This document shows, one piece after another, positions 50,794 to 60,509 of a DNA stretch of 64,000 bases. A program made the translations under genes and the position numbers. The DNA is from Zantedeschia hybrid cultivar (Eukaryota; Streptophyta; Magnoliopsida; Alismatales; Araceae). How positions within the stretch are numbered: the stretch's first letter is position 1; every line of letters starts with the position of its first letter. The stretch lies in the NCBI GenBank assembly GCA_030544215.1, contig JARZZO010000008.1, positions 25,149,614-25,213,613 on the forward strand. Direction: 5' to 3'. The notes under the pieces were generated by a model. The model saw only the letters and a list, made by a program, of their open reading frames with translations. It ran no database searches and was not told where the DNA came from.

Positions 50794-52233
50794 ATGTTGC
50801 TGCGATCAGGCAGAGATTTGAGTATGGCCCAAGACGCCATTATCAACTACGAGGGAGATGCTAATGCCCCTCGCAATTCTGATTTCAACTACGAGAACGG
50901 GAGAGATGCTGATGCCTCTCGTAATTCTGTCCCCATTCCAGTTCGGCATGACGGGAATGTCCGAACTCCTCTTTTTAATCCACACGATCAATATCATGAT
51001 CTTCCTCCGCATGAATATGCGATTCCTAATCCTGACTTTGAGGGGGACATGAATCAGCATGATCCATCATCCTCCGATCCTATGGATCTTGTCAATGCTC
51101 TGGGAGTTCTTGCCTCCCGACTGGACCCTCAGCAGTTCGAGGCGATCCAGTCCATTTTGAAGGGGAAGGCACTCATGCAGCCTGCCGAGCCGAATCTTGT
51201 GGCTCCCCCCGTTGTTCCTCAACAACCTCTTCCTCCTCCTCCTTTTATCCATCAGGCCATGGAAGGCCTTCATCTTACCTCTCGGCCAACTGGGCCACAA
51301 CTTTCTTCATCCAGGCCACCGGCTAGACCGCAGACGCCCATTTATCAAAATGCCCTCGGGCATGGCGGAAGCTCTGCCGGACCTCATCCTTATTATCCTC
51401 CTTGTCCAACGTACTCTAGGCAGCAGGCCTATCAAGTACTTCCTCCTCCTCCTCCTCCCCAGGCAGATCTAACCACGCAGACGTTGTTGGCCAAGATGGA
51501 GCGCATGGACGAACAGTTCAACAATCTTCAGAAAATGATGGGGGTTAAAGCTGTGCCGGAAATCAATTTACCGAGCCTGCCAGTGTTTCATCTGCCACCC
51601 TCTGAAATGCCAGTGTATCGAAAGTATAACGGTACTGGTAACCCCTTCACGCACCTGAAGGAGTTCATGTACGAATCCTCCTTTTGGCAGAATGATAAGA
51701 GGTCATTGGCTTTCTTGTTCAGGAGATCCCTAGAGGGACCAGCCCTCGAGTGGTTCTTTTCTCTGGAACCCTCAGAAGTAGAGGATTACGGTATCGTATC
51801 ACGCAAATTTATCCAACGATACCAGGACAGAGTTGCACCCTCCTTGTCTATCACGGATCTTATTGCAGAAAAGATGAAACCGGACGAGGAGTTTGTCAGT
51901 TTTGCTGACAGGTGGCGGGGCCTGGCTGAAAAAGTGAAAGATCACTTGTCCGAATCCGAACAAGTGAAAATGTTGATTTCTAACGCCACCCCCCAGTTCA
52001 AGCTAGTCCTCTCCTTGAACAACTTGACGAACATGGCAGAGCTCTATGAAAGGGCACGGTACTGCCAGAATGCTTTCAAGGACGCTACGTTCTCTAGCGT
52101 CTTTGATCCTCATAGACCTAACAGGCCTCCGCCTCGGAAGCCTGCAGTGCCGAATTCTCCTAGCTCAGGTCCAACTACTGAGGGCACGCTCTCTCACGAG
52201 CAGGTCAGTACTATGAACAATAACTCGCCCTAG
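50794..52233 (+). CDS. gag: Retrotransposon gag protein
   Basis: The capsid precursor packages element RNA into virus-like particles. The first ATG in frame is 50794 (MLLRSGRDLSMAQ). The N-terminal half is Pro/Gln-rich. The Retrotrans_gag core spans about residues 270-420 (YNGTGNPFTHLKEF, ALEWFFSLEP, FADRWRGLAEKVK). The frame stops at a TAG (52231-52233) inside a linker, and the same frame remains open afterwards. The zinc knuckle lies beyond this TAG, so the product as written lacks its nucleic-acid-binding tail unless the stop is read through. Confidence 0.85.
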   Translation: MLLRSGRDLSMAQDAIINYEGDANAPRNSDFNYENGRDADASRNSVPIPVRHDGNVRTPLFNPHDQYHDLPPHEYAIPNPDFEGDMNQHDPSSSDPMDLVNALGVLASRLDPQQFEAIQSILKGKALMQPAEPNLVAPPVVPQQPLPPPPFIHQAMEGLHLTSRPTGPQLSSSRPPARPQTPIYQNALGHGGSSAGPHPYYPPCPTYSRQQAYQVLPPPPPPQADLTTQTLLAKMERMDEQFNNLQKMMGVKAVPEINLPSLPVFHLPPSEMPVYRKYNGTGNPFTHLKEFMYESSFWQNDKRSLAFLFRRSLEGPALEWFFSLEPSEVEDYGIVSRKFIQRYQDRVAPSLSITDLIAEKMKPDEEFVSFADRWRGLAEKVKDHLSESEQVKMLISNATPQFKLVLSLNNLTNMAELYERARYCQNAFKDATFSSVFDPHRPNRPPPRKPAVPNSPSSGPTTEGTLSHEQVSTMNNNSP

Positions 52234-55200
52234 TTTGTGAGGAATCAGCAGCAGTACCAGAGGCCACCACAGCCGAGCCAGCAGGGGTACAGGCAGCAGC
52301 AGAACCCCCATTACCAACAGCAGTACCAGCGGCCCCAGCAGCCGAGTCAGCAACAGTTACAGCAACAGCCGCAACGGCAACAGCAGTATCAGCAGCCCCC
52401 TCAACAGCAGTATCAGCAGCCACATCAGCAGCAACAGCAACAGCCACAGTACCAGCCGCGTGCACCACCGGCGTATCACAATGTCCCTCCTCCTGGTGAC
52501 TACAACCAGCAGAGGAGACCTCCAGGCCCGAAAAGGGCAGAGTACCCGGCCCTCCCAGAATCCTTGGCGGATATTTTCAGCGCTTTAATGGCAGCCAATG
52601 CCTTAGCTTTGCCGAGAGAGAAGGCCGTCTGGCCTCAAAATGCCGATACGTCTAGGTATTGCTATTTCCACAGACAACCTGGGCATACCATTGACACCTG
52701 CTTCCAATTCAGAGATTATATCCATGATCTCAATGAGCAGGGCGGCATAGACTGGGAGGAAATGAAGAAATACATAACAGCCCTGAAGGCGAGGAGACCG
52801 CAGCAGCAGCAGCAGCAAACAAGACCACCGGCACAGGCAGTAGCACCACCCAACATGGGTATAGTGCAGAATCCACTCCCGGAGCATCAGAACCAAAACC
52901 AGGTTGCTCCCATCCTGACGAACAGCCAGTCTGAGGCTGGTCGTGGGCAGCAGTGGAGAGTAGAGGACTCTTCCTCTCTTTGTTCAACGGGTCACGTTCA
53001 AAGTACCGCAGAGCGACCACCACGCCGCACCATCCACATACCAAGGCCACAACCCATTACCATTACCCCCATACCCACACCTACATACCACTCGCCCACG
53101 CCCAATAACCCATTACCGCTACCCACCTTCCTAAGACCCATTACGCCCCGCACTACTACACCTCCATCATATAACCCCCCGCAAACCAATAACGCACCCC
53201 TCCTACCATCTAAGCCATTATTACGCATACCATTCCCTACTTCACCCACTACCACTACCACTACCACCACCACTTACTCAGATATGCCCTTACCATCTAG
53301 ACCACTATTACGCGTACCATTCCCCACTTCGCCAACCACTTACCCATCCACTATTCAACCCTCTAGGCCTTTAATCCGCACCGCGCCATCACCACCTAGC
53401 CCTACGCCATCACCTACCTACCAACCTTCTACGCCATCCGCACCATCCAACTCTGCGGTACTTAAGGTGTCACCCGGATCCTCCACGGTTGAGGAACACG
53501 CACTCCGGAGTGGAAGGATTTTCAACAAGGTCTTTCCTCAGTCCACAGTCAGAGATGGCCCATCACAGCCGACTGAGGAAGCCCACAATGAAGAGAGTGC
53601 ACCAGGCACTCAATACGACCTGTTGAAACACCTGGATCGGACACCGGCACGGATCACTATACTTGAACTGATCAAAAGATCCAAGAGTCACCAAGAAGCT
53701 TTAATGGAATATCTGCAGAAGGTGATGGTCAATGAAGACGTGCCGGTAGAGAAGATTGCAGCACTACTAGTTCCTCAGGGGGATCAACCCTCTATAACAT
53801 TCCATACATCGGAACTAGCACCGCCGGCAGCCAGAAGCATGGCCCTGAGTATTACGGTCAACATCTGTAAGAAGGCCGTTGATGCATGCCTGGTCGACAC
53901 AGGGGCTTCGATCAATGTTCTACCTCCGAAGACCCTGGAGTTATGCGGTGTGCCCAAAGAGAAATGGCTGCCCAGCCCCATCTCAGTAACAGCATATGAC
54001 AATTCTACCCGTTCCCCTCTGGGAATGGTTTATTTAAAGGTGGAGCTGGGCCCTGTAAGTCATGCAGAGGTTGAATTTCACATCTTGGAAATCGATCCTT
54101 CCATAAATGCCATTTTAGGTCGTCCTTATATTAAAACTCTCGAGGCGATTCCTTCTACGAATCATCAATGCCTCAAATTTCCTTTCAAAGGACGAATAAT
54201 TAAAGTAACGAGCATGCCGATCCTTGCTGCTGCTCACTCATTGAACATCAAATCTGCTGTTTTACCTGGCCGACAACCTTTTCTGTCGGTATTACAGGTC
54301 TACCGTCCAGTGGCTGATCCTCTGAAAGCCGCTACTATCTCTCCATATCCATTAGATGCTATCAAGAGGGGGAAGTGCATGAGTACCCCAGGATGGAAGA
54401 TCATGATGAAGAACGGCTACAAGCCTGGGAAAGGTCTGGGCACGCAGTTGCAAGGCAGGACCACTCCTGTCAGAAATCATCGAGCGGTACCTGGAAGTGG
54501 TCTGGGCTATAGGCCAATAAAATTGAAGCAAGATCCGGTTCAGAAAACAGAAATCAAAGAAGGCCCGAAAATCTGGGAGGCAATGTCTACGCCACTTAAA
54601 GAAGGCCGAGATCCTTTAACATGGACCCTGTGTACACATTTTGTGAAAGGGCCCATACTCAGCTATGACAATACGGTGGTCATTACTTCCTGTTTTGACT
54701 TCCATGATATTTATGGGAGGGATTTGGCCAGACATTGCTCTGAACTGCTTACGTACCAATCCTTGGAGGCTCTGCGGCATATGAAAAGGAGGAAATTTGA
54801 TGATCCTGAATGTGAATGGTACAGGTGGTTCGATCTCAGGGACCTGTATATTGCACTGAACAGACTATTTCTGGATCCTGCAGAACCTAAGTGGCCGCCG
54901 CAGATTGATGAATTGATTGAAAGCCCTGGTGCTATATTTGACAAGCGGATACTGCTATCTGAAGAAACCGATGAAGGGGAGCCAGATGACCCCTATGAAG
55001 CTGGTTACACAACAGATCTGCTCTGGAGGGGGACATATCCTTCACATGTCTTCATGCTCCATACTCTTTTTCGTACATTGCTTTTGACCCCGACTTGGTC
55101 GCGGGTCATAACTGAAGATATTCCACGGGCTCCGCCGGTCATGATTACTCTGTCCCCTCGGGACATTATACCACAACCTCCTCTCGATCTAGAGAGGTTG

Positions 55201-55440
55201 TATGATCTGATCTGGGACATATTACTATATGATCCCCCTAATCCTCTGGCCTTGGTGCCTCTTCCTCCGTCTGATTCTCCTCCCATTTATATTCATTCTT
55301 GCTTTATGTTTAATTCTTTCATTTTCCAAAAAAAAACGCCAATTTGGCAACAAATTCTTCCCAAATCCTCATCGAGGAAACATCTTACTTGTCCGATTGC
55401 ACCCCGCCGCGCGGGTCCTTCGGTCAAGATTCTCTCTTAG
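52234..55440 (+). CDS. pro: Gag C-terminus, aspartic protease and G-patch, in frame after TAG
   Basis: Open in the same frame as gag immediately after its TAG; no credible ATG opens it, so it is expressed by readthrough or the stop is a mutation. In order: a Gln-rich segment (52240-52460); a CX2HX4HX4C knuckle (CYFHRQPGHTIDTC, about 52660-52700); a Pro/Thr-rich linker (53000-53450); a retropepsin-like protease with LVDTGASINVLP (DTG from 53896) and ILGRPYI; a G-patch (GYKPGKGLGTQLQGR, about 54415-54460); and about 300 residues I do not recognise. The frame ends at 55440 after overlapping pol by about 125 bases in another frame. Confidence 0.8.
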   Translation, partial: FVRNQQQYQRPPQPSQQGYRQQQNPHYQQQYQRPQQPSQQQLQQQPQRQQQYQQPPQQQYQQPHQQQQQQPQYQPRAPPAYHNVPPPGDYNQQRRPPGPKRAEYPALPESLADIFSALMAANALALPREKAVWPQNADTSRYCYFHRQPGHTIDTCFQFRDYIHDLNEQGGIDWEEMKKYITALKARRPQQQQQQTRPPAQAVAPPNMGIVQNPLPEHQNQNQVAPILTNSQSEAGRGQQWRVEDSSSLCSTGHVQSTAERPPRRTIHIPRPQPITITPIPTPTYHSPTPNNPLPLPTFLRPITPRTTTPPSYNPPQTNNAPLLPSKPLLRIPFPTSPTTTTTTTTTYSDMPLPSRPLLRVPFPTSPTTYPSTIQPSRPLIRTAPSPPSPTPSPTYQPSTPSAPSNSAVLKVSPGSSTVEEHALRSGRIFNKVFPQSTVRDGPSQPTEEAHNEESAPGTQYDLLKHLDRTPARITILELIKRSKSHQEALMEYLQKVMVNEDVPVEKIAALLVPQGDQPSITFHTSELAPPAARSMALSITVNICKKAVDACLVDTGASINVLPPKTLELCGVPKEKWLPSPISVTAYDNSTRSPLGMVYLKVELGPVSHAEVEFHILEIDPSINAILGRPYIKTLEAIPSTNHQCLKFPFKGRIIKVTSMPILAAAHSLNIKSAVLPGRQPFLSVLQVYRPVADPLKAATISPYPLDAIKRGKCMSTPGWKIMMKNGYKPGKGLGTQLQGRTTPVRNHRAVPGSGLGYRPIKLKQDPVQKTEIKEGPKIWEAMSTPLKEGRDPLTWTLCTHFVKGPILSYDNTVVITSCFDFHDIYGRDLARHCSELLTYQSLEALRHMKRRKFDDPECEWYRWFDLRDLYIALNRLFLDPAEPKWPPQIDELIESPGAIFDKRILLSEETDEGEPDDPYEAGYTTDLLWRGTYPSHVFMLHTLFRTLLLTPTWSRVITEDIPRAPPVMITLSPRDIIPQPPLDLERLYDLIWDILLYDPPNPLALVPLPPSDSPPIYIHSCFMFNSFIFQKKTPIWQQILPKSSSRKHLTCPIAPRRAGPSVKILS

Positions 55441-58400
55441 ATTTACTCTGTCCCTCCCCTCGGGAGGATTCTCTTGTATTTCCACTTGTATCCCAGGATT
55501 TTCATCCTGCTTCGTCTTCGTTAGGTTATAATAGTGAGTTTAGTGAAGTTAGGCAGTCTAGTCAGGTTAGTAAGTCTAGGAAGCCTAAGGGTAGGCAAAT
55601 TCCAGATAGATACCTCCAGGACTTAGCTGATAAGTGCTCTTCTTGTTCTTTAATCCCTCAGCTTTTAGAAAATCCAATTCAAATGCCAGAAGATTGTATA
55701 GACGATGAGTCAGTTAATGATGGGTACGGGGTTTATGAATTAGTACATGAAAAGGACCCCATTATTGAAGAAGAAGATGACGATGACGCGGCTGAGGCAT
55801 ATGCCAGTGGAGTGAAGAGATTTGATGAACCCTCAGCTGCCGTAGAGGAGCCTACCAAAGAAATTAATTTAGGGACTGAAGACGAACCTAAGGTTGTCCT
55901 CGTCAGTAAAAATCTTTCTTCAGAGGATGAAAAAGCAATGGTACAAGTACTCAAGGACTATAAGGACACTTTCGCCTGGAGTTATGAAGATATGCCGGGG
56001 TTAGACTCGTCTTTAGTTGAACACAGATTGACATTAAAAGACGGAGTTAGCCCGGTCAAGCAGAAATTAAGGCGATTCCACCCACAAATGGCTCTAAAGA
56101 TGAAGGAAGAGGTCGATAAGTTGCACAAAGCCAAATTTATTAGAGTTGTCCTCTATCCACAATGGGTGGCTAATATAGTCCCGGTTATGAAGAAGGACGG
56201 GAAGGTCAGAATTTGCATTGATTTTCGCGATTTGAACCGGGCATGTCCTAAAGATGATTTTCCATTGCCTCATATTGATGTACTCATCGATAACACCGCT
56301 GGCTATGAGACGTTATCATTTATGGATGGATTTTCAGGATATAATCAGATTAAGCTGGCAGAAGAGGATCAAGAGAAAACGTCATTCACTACACCTTGGG
56401 GAACATACTGTTATGTTGTCATGCCATTTGGATTAAAGAATGCTGGAGCCACCTATCAAAGGGCCATGATGGCAATATTCCATGACATGATGCACATAGA
56501 CTTGGAAGTGTATGTGGATGACTTATTAGTTAAATCGAAAACAAAGGCTGAGCATGCTAAAGTTTTGGCAAGGGTATTAGAGAGATCAAGAGAATATCAG
56601 TTAAAGATGAACCCCAAGAAATGTGTATTCGGGGTATCTTCAGGAAAATTGCTTGGATTCATTGTCAGTAAACGGGGAATTGAGATCGATCCTAACAAGG
56701 CGAAGGCTATTAGAGAAATGCCACCTCCTAAAAACTTGAAAGAGTTGAGAGGATTAATCGGAAGGTTGCAATTTATTCGCCGTTTTGTCTCTCAGCACTC
56801 ACAAAGGTGTAAGCCGTTTTACGAGCTTACCAAGCCGGGAGTCAAATTCGATTGGGACGATAAGTGTCAGGAGGCATTCGATGGATTGAAGGACTACTTA
56901 GCAAGTCCTCCTGTTTTGAGACCACCATCTCCAGGCAAACCATTGATACTTTACATTTCAGTCCTGGATGATGCTGTGGGGGCTGTCTTAGCACAAGAAG
57001 ATGAAGAAGGAAAAGAGAGGGCAGCCTACTATCTCTCTAAACTTCTCAACCCCGCTGAACAGAGATATACGGCGATGGAGAAAACATGTGCAGCATTGGT
57101 TTGGGTTGTGCTGAAATTGAAACATTATTTTCTAGCCCATGAAGTCCATCTCATCGCTAGGATGAATCCGATCAAATTCCTCCTGGAGAAATCTGTTCTT
57201 ACTGATAGGTTAGCGCGATGGCAAAGCTTTCTATCTCAATTCGATATTATCTATATCCAGCAGAAAGCGATCAAGGGCTATGCTATAGCAGAACATCTCG
57301 CTCATCATCCCCTTCCCCGATTTGATCCAGTACGATCAGAGTTTCCGGATGAGGAACTGATGTCCGTAAATCAAATCAGAGATGATATGTGGACTCTGCA
57401 TTTTGACGGAGCTCTGAATTCTCATGGAAAAGGGATCGGTATTGTTCTGTTATCACCCGAAGGTGTCACCATTCCACAAGCCTTTCAGCTTGATTTTCCA
57501 GTCACAAACAATATAGCTGAATACGAGGCACTCCTTGCTGGTCTCGAGGCTGCTCATTTTCATGGTGCTACCAAACTCAGGATTGTAGGTGATAGCCAAC
57601 TAATCCTTCGCCAAGTGCTGACCAAGTATCGAACTCTCGATCCCAAGCTCAAGCCTTATCAGGAGCTTACTTCTGCTTACTCAAAGCTTTTCACGAAATT
57701 GATCTTTGTCCATGTCCCTAGGAATCAGAACATCTTAGCTGACGCTCTAGCTTCACTTGCATCTTCTCTCAATTTTCCAATCAGCAAACAATCCGAATCA
57801 ATCATAGTTCATAGGCGTCTTTCACCCGCCGTGAAAGATCCTTCATTTCTTAGAACTAAGGAGAAATTGCTAAAGAAAGTCAGAGACGGAGATATCATTG
57901 AAAAGAGAGAAATCATGTTGATAGAGCTGTTAGAAGAAATGGATGATGAACAGAAGCCATGGTATTATGAAATTGCCAAATATTGTGAAGATCAATCGTA
58001 TCCTGAGGAAGCTACAACTGAAGAGAAGAGAGCTATCAGGAGAGTTGCTCAAAGATACACCTTAGTTGGGGGAGCATTATACAAGAGAGGTTTTGATGGA
58101 GTTCTTCTGAGATGTCTAGACGAAGATGAGCTTTGGAAGGTTATGGAAGGAGCTCATAGTGGAGTTTGTGGTGGTCATGTCAATGGACAGATGTTAGCAA
58201 AGAAGATCCTTAGACAAGGATTTTATTGGCCAACCATGGAAGAAGATTGTGTAGGATATGTCCGTAGGTGTGCTAAGTGTCAACTTCACGCCGATAAAAT
58301 TCATTCTACTGCATCTTCACTCCATCCTGTTTCTTCCCCATGGCCTTTCTCCATGTGGGCTTTCGACATTATTGGACCTCTTGGTAATCCAGATTCCGGC

Positions 58401-59219
58401 ATCAAGCAAAAATCTTTCATTCTCACGGCAACGGAATACTTCACCAAGTGGGCAGAAGCTGAAGCGTACGTGGAGATCAAAGCATCAACCGTCTGCAAGT
58501 TCATCATGAAGAACATCATCACCCGATTCGGAATTCCAAGCACCATCGTCACCGACAATGGACCACAGTTCGTGTCACAAGAATTGAGGGACCTCTGTAA
58601 CAGATATAAAATTGCATTGCATCATTCATCTCCTTATTATCCGCAAGGCAATGGCCAAGCAGAGGCAACAAATAAGACTTTGATAAAAATCATCAAAAAG
58701 ACGTGTAAATCTAACAAATTCACAGATTGGCCAGAAAAATTGGTTGAGGCTCTATGGGCCTACCGAACTTCAATCCGCACACCCACTGGGCAAACTCCTT
58801 ATTCCTTAACATTTGGAATGGAGGCGGTAGTTCCATATGAGATCCTTATACCGTCATTAAGGGTACAATTGAATAAGGAATTTTCTATTGATGAACATCG
58901 TTCAGCACTCCTTGCTCAATTGGAACTTTTAGACGAGAAAAGATGGTCAGCTGCTAATCATGCAAAAGTTTATCAAAATAGATTAGCACGTTTTTATCAA
59001 AAGAAAGTCATTGAACGTAAGTTCAAAGTCGGTGAAATGGTTGTCAAAAGAATTTTTATAAAACCTGGTGGTCCGCGTTCTAAGCTCCAACCCAACTGGG
59101 AAGGACCTTATGTTGTATCGCACGCTTTTCCTGGTAATGCTTATCGTCTTGTTAATGCAGAAGGAGAAGAGTTAAAACATCCCTGGAATGGTTTACATCT
59201 TAAGAAATACTACCCTTAG
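55314..59219 (+). CDS. pol: Pol: reverse transcriptase, two RNase H domains, integrase
   Basis: Makes and inserts the DNA copy. The frame opens at 55314, is -1 relative to gag-pro, and has no early ATG; an A9 run at 55328-55336 in the overlap is the likely place to switch frame. RT contains RICIDFRDLNRACPKDDFPLP, the MPFGLKNAGATYQR block and YVDD (from 56511). The first RNase H follows (LYISVLDDAVGAVLAQ). A second RNase H contains LHFDGALNS (from 57396), NNIAEYEALLAGLEAA and ADALASLAS. Integrase has an H-H-C-C finger ending CAKCQLH, then D (58365), D in TDNGPQF (58554) and E in GQAEA (58662), a DX35E spacing. No internal stop and no chromodomain. The C-terminus ends LKKYYP. Confidence 0.93.
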   Translation, partial: FFHFPKKNANLATNSSQILIEETSYLSDCTPPRGSFGQDSLLDLLCPSPREDSLVFPLVSQDFHPASSSLGYNSEFSEVRQSSQVSKSRKPKGRQIPDRYLQDLADKCSSCSLIPQLLENPIQMPEDCIDDESVNDGYGVYELVHEKDPIIEEEDDDDAAEAYASGVKRFDEPSAAVEEPTKEINLGTEDEPKVVLVSKNLSSEDEKAMVQVLKDYKDTFAWSYEDMPGLDSSLVEHRLTLKDGVSPVKQKLRRFHPQMALKMKEEVDKLHKAKFIRVVLYPQWVANIVPVMKKDGKVRICIDFRDLNRACPKDDFPLPHIDVLIDNTAGYETLSFMDGFSGYNQIKLAEEDQEKTSFTTPWGTYCYVVMPFGLKNAGATYQRAMMAIFHDMMHIDLEVYVDDLLVKSKTKAEHAKVLARVLERSREYQLKMNPKKCVFGVSSGKLLGFIVSKRGIEIDPNKAKAIREMPPPKNLKELRGLIGRLQFIRRFVSQHSQRCKPFYELTKPGVKFDWDDKCQEAFDGLKDYLASPPVLRPPSPGKPLILYISVLDDAVGAVLAQEDEEGKERAAYYLSKLLNPAEQRYTAMEKTCAALVWVVLKLKHYFLAHEVHLIARMNPIKFLLEKSVLTDRLARWQSFLSQFDIIYIQQKAIKGYAIAEHLAHHPLPRFDPVRSEFPDEELMSVNQIRDDMWTLHFDGALNSHGKGIGIVLLSPEGVTIPQAFQLDFPVTNNIAEYEALLAGLEAAHFHGATKLRIVGDSQLILRQVLTKYRTLDPKLKPYQELTSAYSKLFTKLIFVHVPRNQNILADALASLASSLNFPISKQSESIIVHRRLSPAVKDPSFLRTKEKLLKKVRDGDIIEKREIMLIELLEEMDDEQKPWYYEIAKYCEDQSYPEEATTEEKRAIRRVAQRYTLVGGALYKRGFDGVLLRCLDEDELWKVMEGAHSGVCGGHVNGQMLAKKILRQGFYWPTMEEDCVGYVRRCAKCQLHADKIHSTASSLHPVSSPWPFSMWAFDIIGPLGNPDSGIKQKSFILTATEYFTKWAEAEAYVEIKASTVCKFIMKNIITRFGIPSTIVTDNGPQFVSQELRDLCNRYKIALHHSSPYYPQGNGQAEATNKTLIKIIKKTCKSNKFTDWPEKLVEALWAYRTSIRTPTGQTPYSLTFGMEAVVPYEILIPSLRVQLNKEFSIDEHRSALLAQLELLDEKRWSAANHAKVYQNRLARFYQKKVIERKFKVGEMVVKRIFIKPGGPRSKLQPNWEGPYVVSHAFPGNAYRLVNAEGEELKHPWNGLHLKKYYP
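55328..55336 (+). other. A9 run, candidate -1 frameshift site between pro and pol
   Basis: Nine A lie inside the short window (55314-55440) where both frames are open. A slip of -1 moves exactly from the gag-pro frame to the pol frame. Alternatives are a spliced intron, as in Ogre elements, or a simple homopolymer indel in this copy. Confidence 0.5.
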
Positions 59220-60509
59220 GTTAAAGAGTCGATCAGTATGGTACAAAGACCAATGGAATCAGAAAATTTATAAACTCAAATTTCCTTATCAGTCTGAATA
59301 ACTTAATTTCAAGCCCATTATTACACACACTGACACGTTTGATTCGTGAGTAACAAGAGATGACAAGTCCTAAAGAATATCGAAAGCTTGACCAAAAGTG
59401 TAAAGTACAAATCATTCTTTTTGAAAAAAAAAAAATTTCTGTTTTATACTCGGCCCATGATGTCGGAACGAGGCTTAGAATAGACTACCAAGAATACCCG
59501 CCATCTTAGTAGGAGGCCGTCATAAAAAAATGGGGGAGATCCGTCCCAAAGTGAAAGAAAAGAAAAAAGAATAGCGAAAAAAAAAGCAAAAGGCAAAAGC
59601 CAAATGTCAAATCGAAAGGCCATTACATTACAAACGTTACATCAAGGCCATGAAATGAAACAAAAGGGAACGCAAGGTCGATAAATACCCCGGAAAGAAA
59701 TGACCGAACCCCAACGGATATTAGGGTAGGAAAGGGACATCTTTTTAAGTCTCTGGAACCTTCTCATGGGCTTTCTAAACTTATTCATCTTTTCTTTCTA
59801 AAGAGATGTACTCCAAACTTAAGGGATGACTTAGATTGACTAAGGGTCAAATCATCAAATGGGATCACGAATGGAAACACAAATTCAAACACGATGGGTT
59901 TAAGTTGAGTTGTTAAGAATAATTTGGAAATGAAGTTAATAAATGAATATGATCTTTTGATCTAAGTACCATGCTGATCTCTTAGTCAAAAACCCAAAAA
60001 AAATTTACATAAGTCAAAAATCAAAAAAAAAAAAATTACATAAGTCAAAAATCCAAAAAAATACATATGTTTCAAAAATTCAAAAAAAAAAAACATATGT
60101 CAAAATTTCAAAAAAAAGGCATATATTTCAAAACCCCAAACAAAAATGAATATTTTCAAAACAACAAAAAAAATATTTCAGTTAGCATCTGCTTGTTGCA
60201 TTTAGTGTATTTCATTCTTTTTATTTTCAGCGAGCATTTGTCTGCTTGTATGTTGCATCTTTACTTAAGTTTGATTATTCTCATTACCTTTGTTAATAAA
60301 GGCTATGCCCCTTGACCATTTATTGAAGAAAAGATTGATTGACCATTTATTTGGTCAGGCAAGGGGCTAAGCCTAAATAGATACTTAACTTGTTTGTTAA
60401 GTGTGTACAGGATGCAAGATAAATACAGGAACATAAGATTGGGGCCAAAAGTTTCACGTATATTATCAAAAGGCGTTTTTGATACATGAAGAAGAAGATA
60501 CATGAGCCT
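59220..60509. other. A-rich spacer between pol and the antisense gene
   Basis: Non-coding. A polypurine stretch AAAAAAATGGGGGAGA (59525-59540) resembles a polypurine tract, but no LTR follows. From about 59980 to 60190 an A-rich degenerate tandem built on 'cataagtcaaaaatccaaaaa' recurs roughly six times. A palindrome TATCAAAAGGCGTTTTTGATA lies at 60464-60484. TTTATT (complement AATAAA) at 60318-60323 and 60345-60350 could polyadenylate the antisense gene. Confidence 0.55.

Noticed and set aside
59525..59540. Polypurine tract marking the 3' LTR start
   Set aside because: The sequence looks like a polypurine tract, but what follows bears no resemblance to the LTR start TGTAGACACGC. The antisense gene lies further on and the 3' LTR must be beyond 64000.
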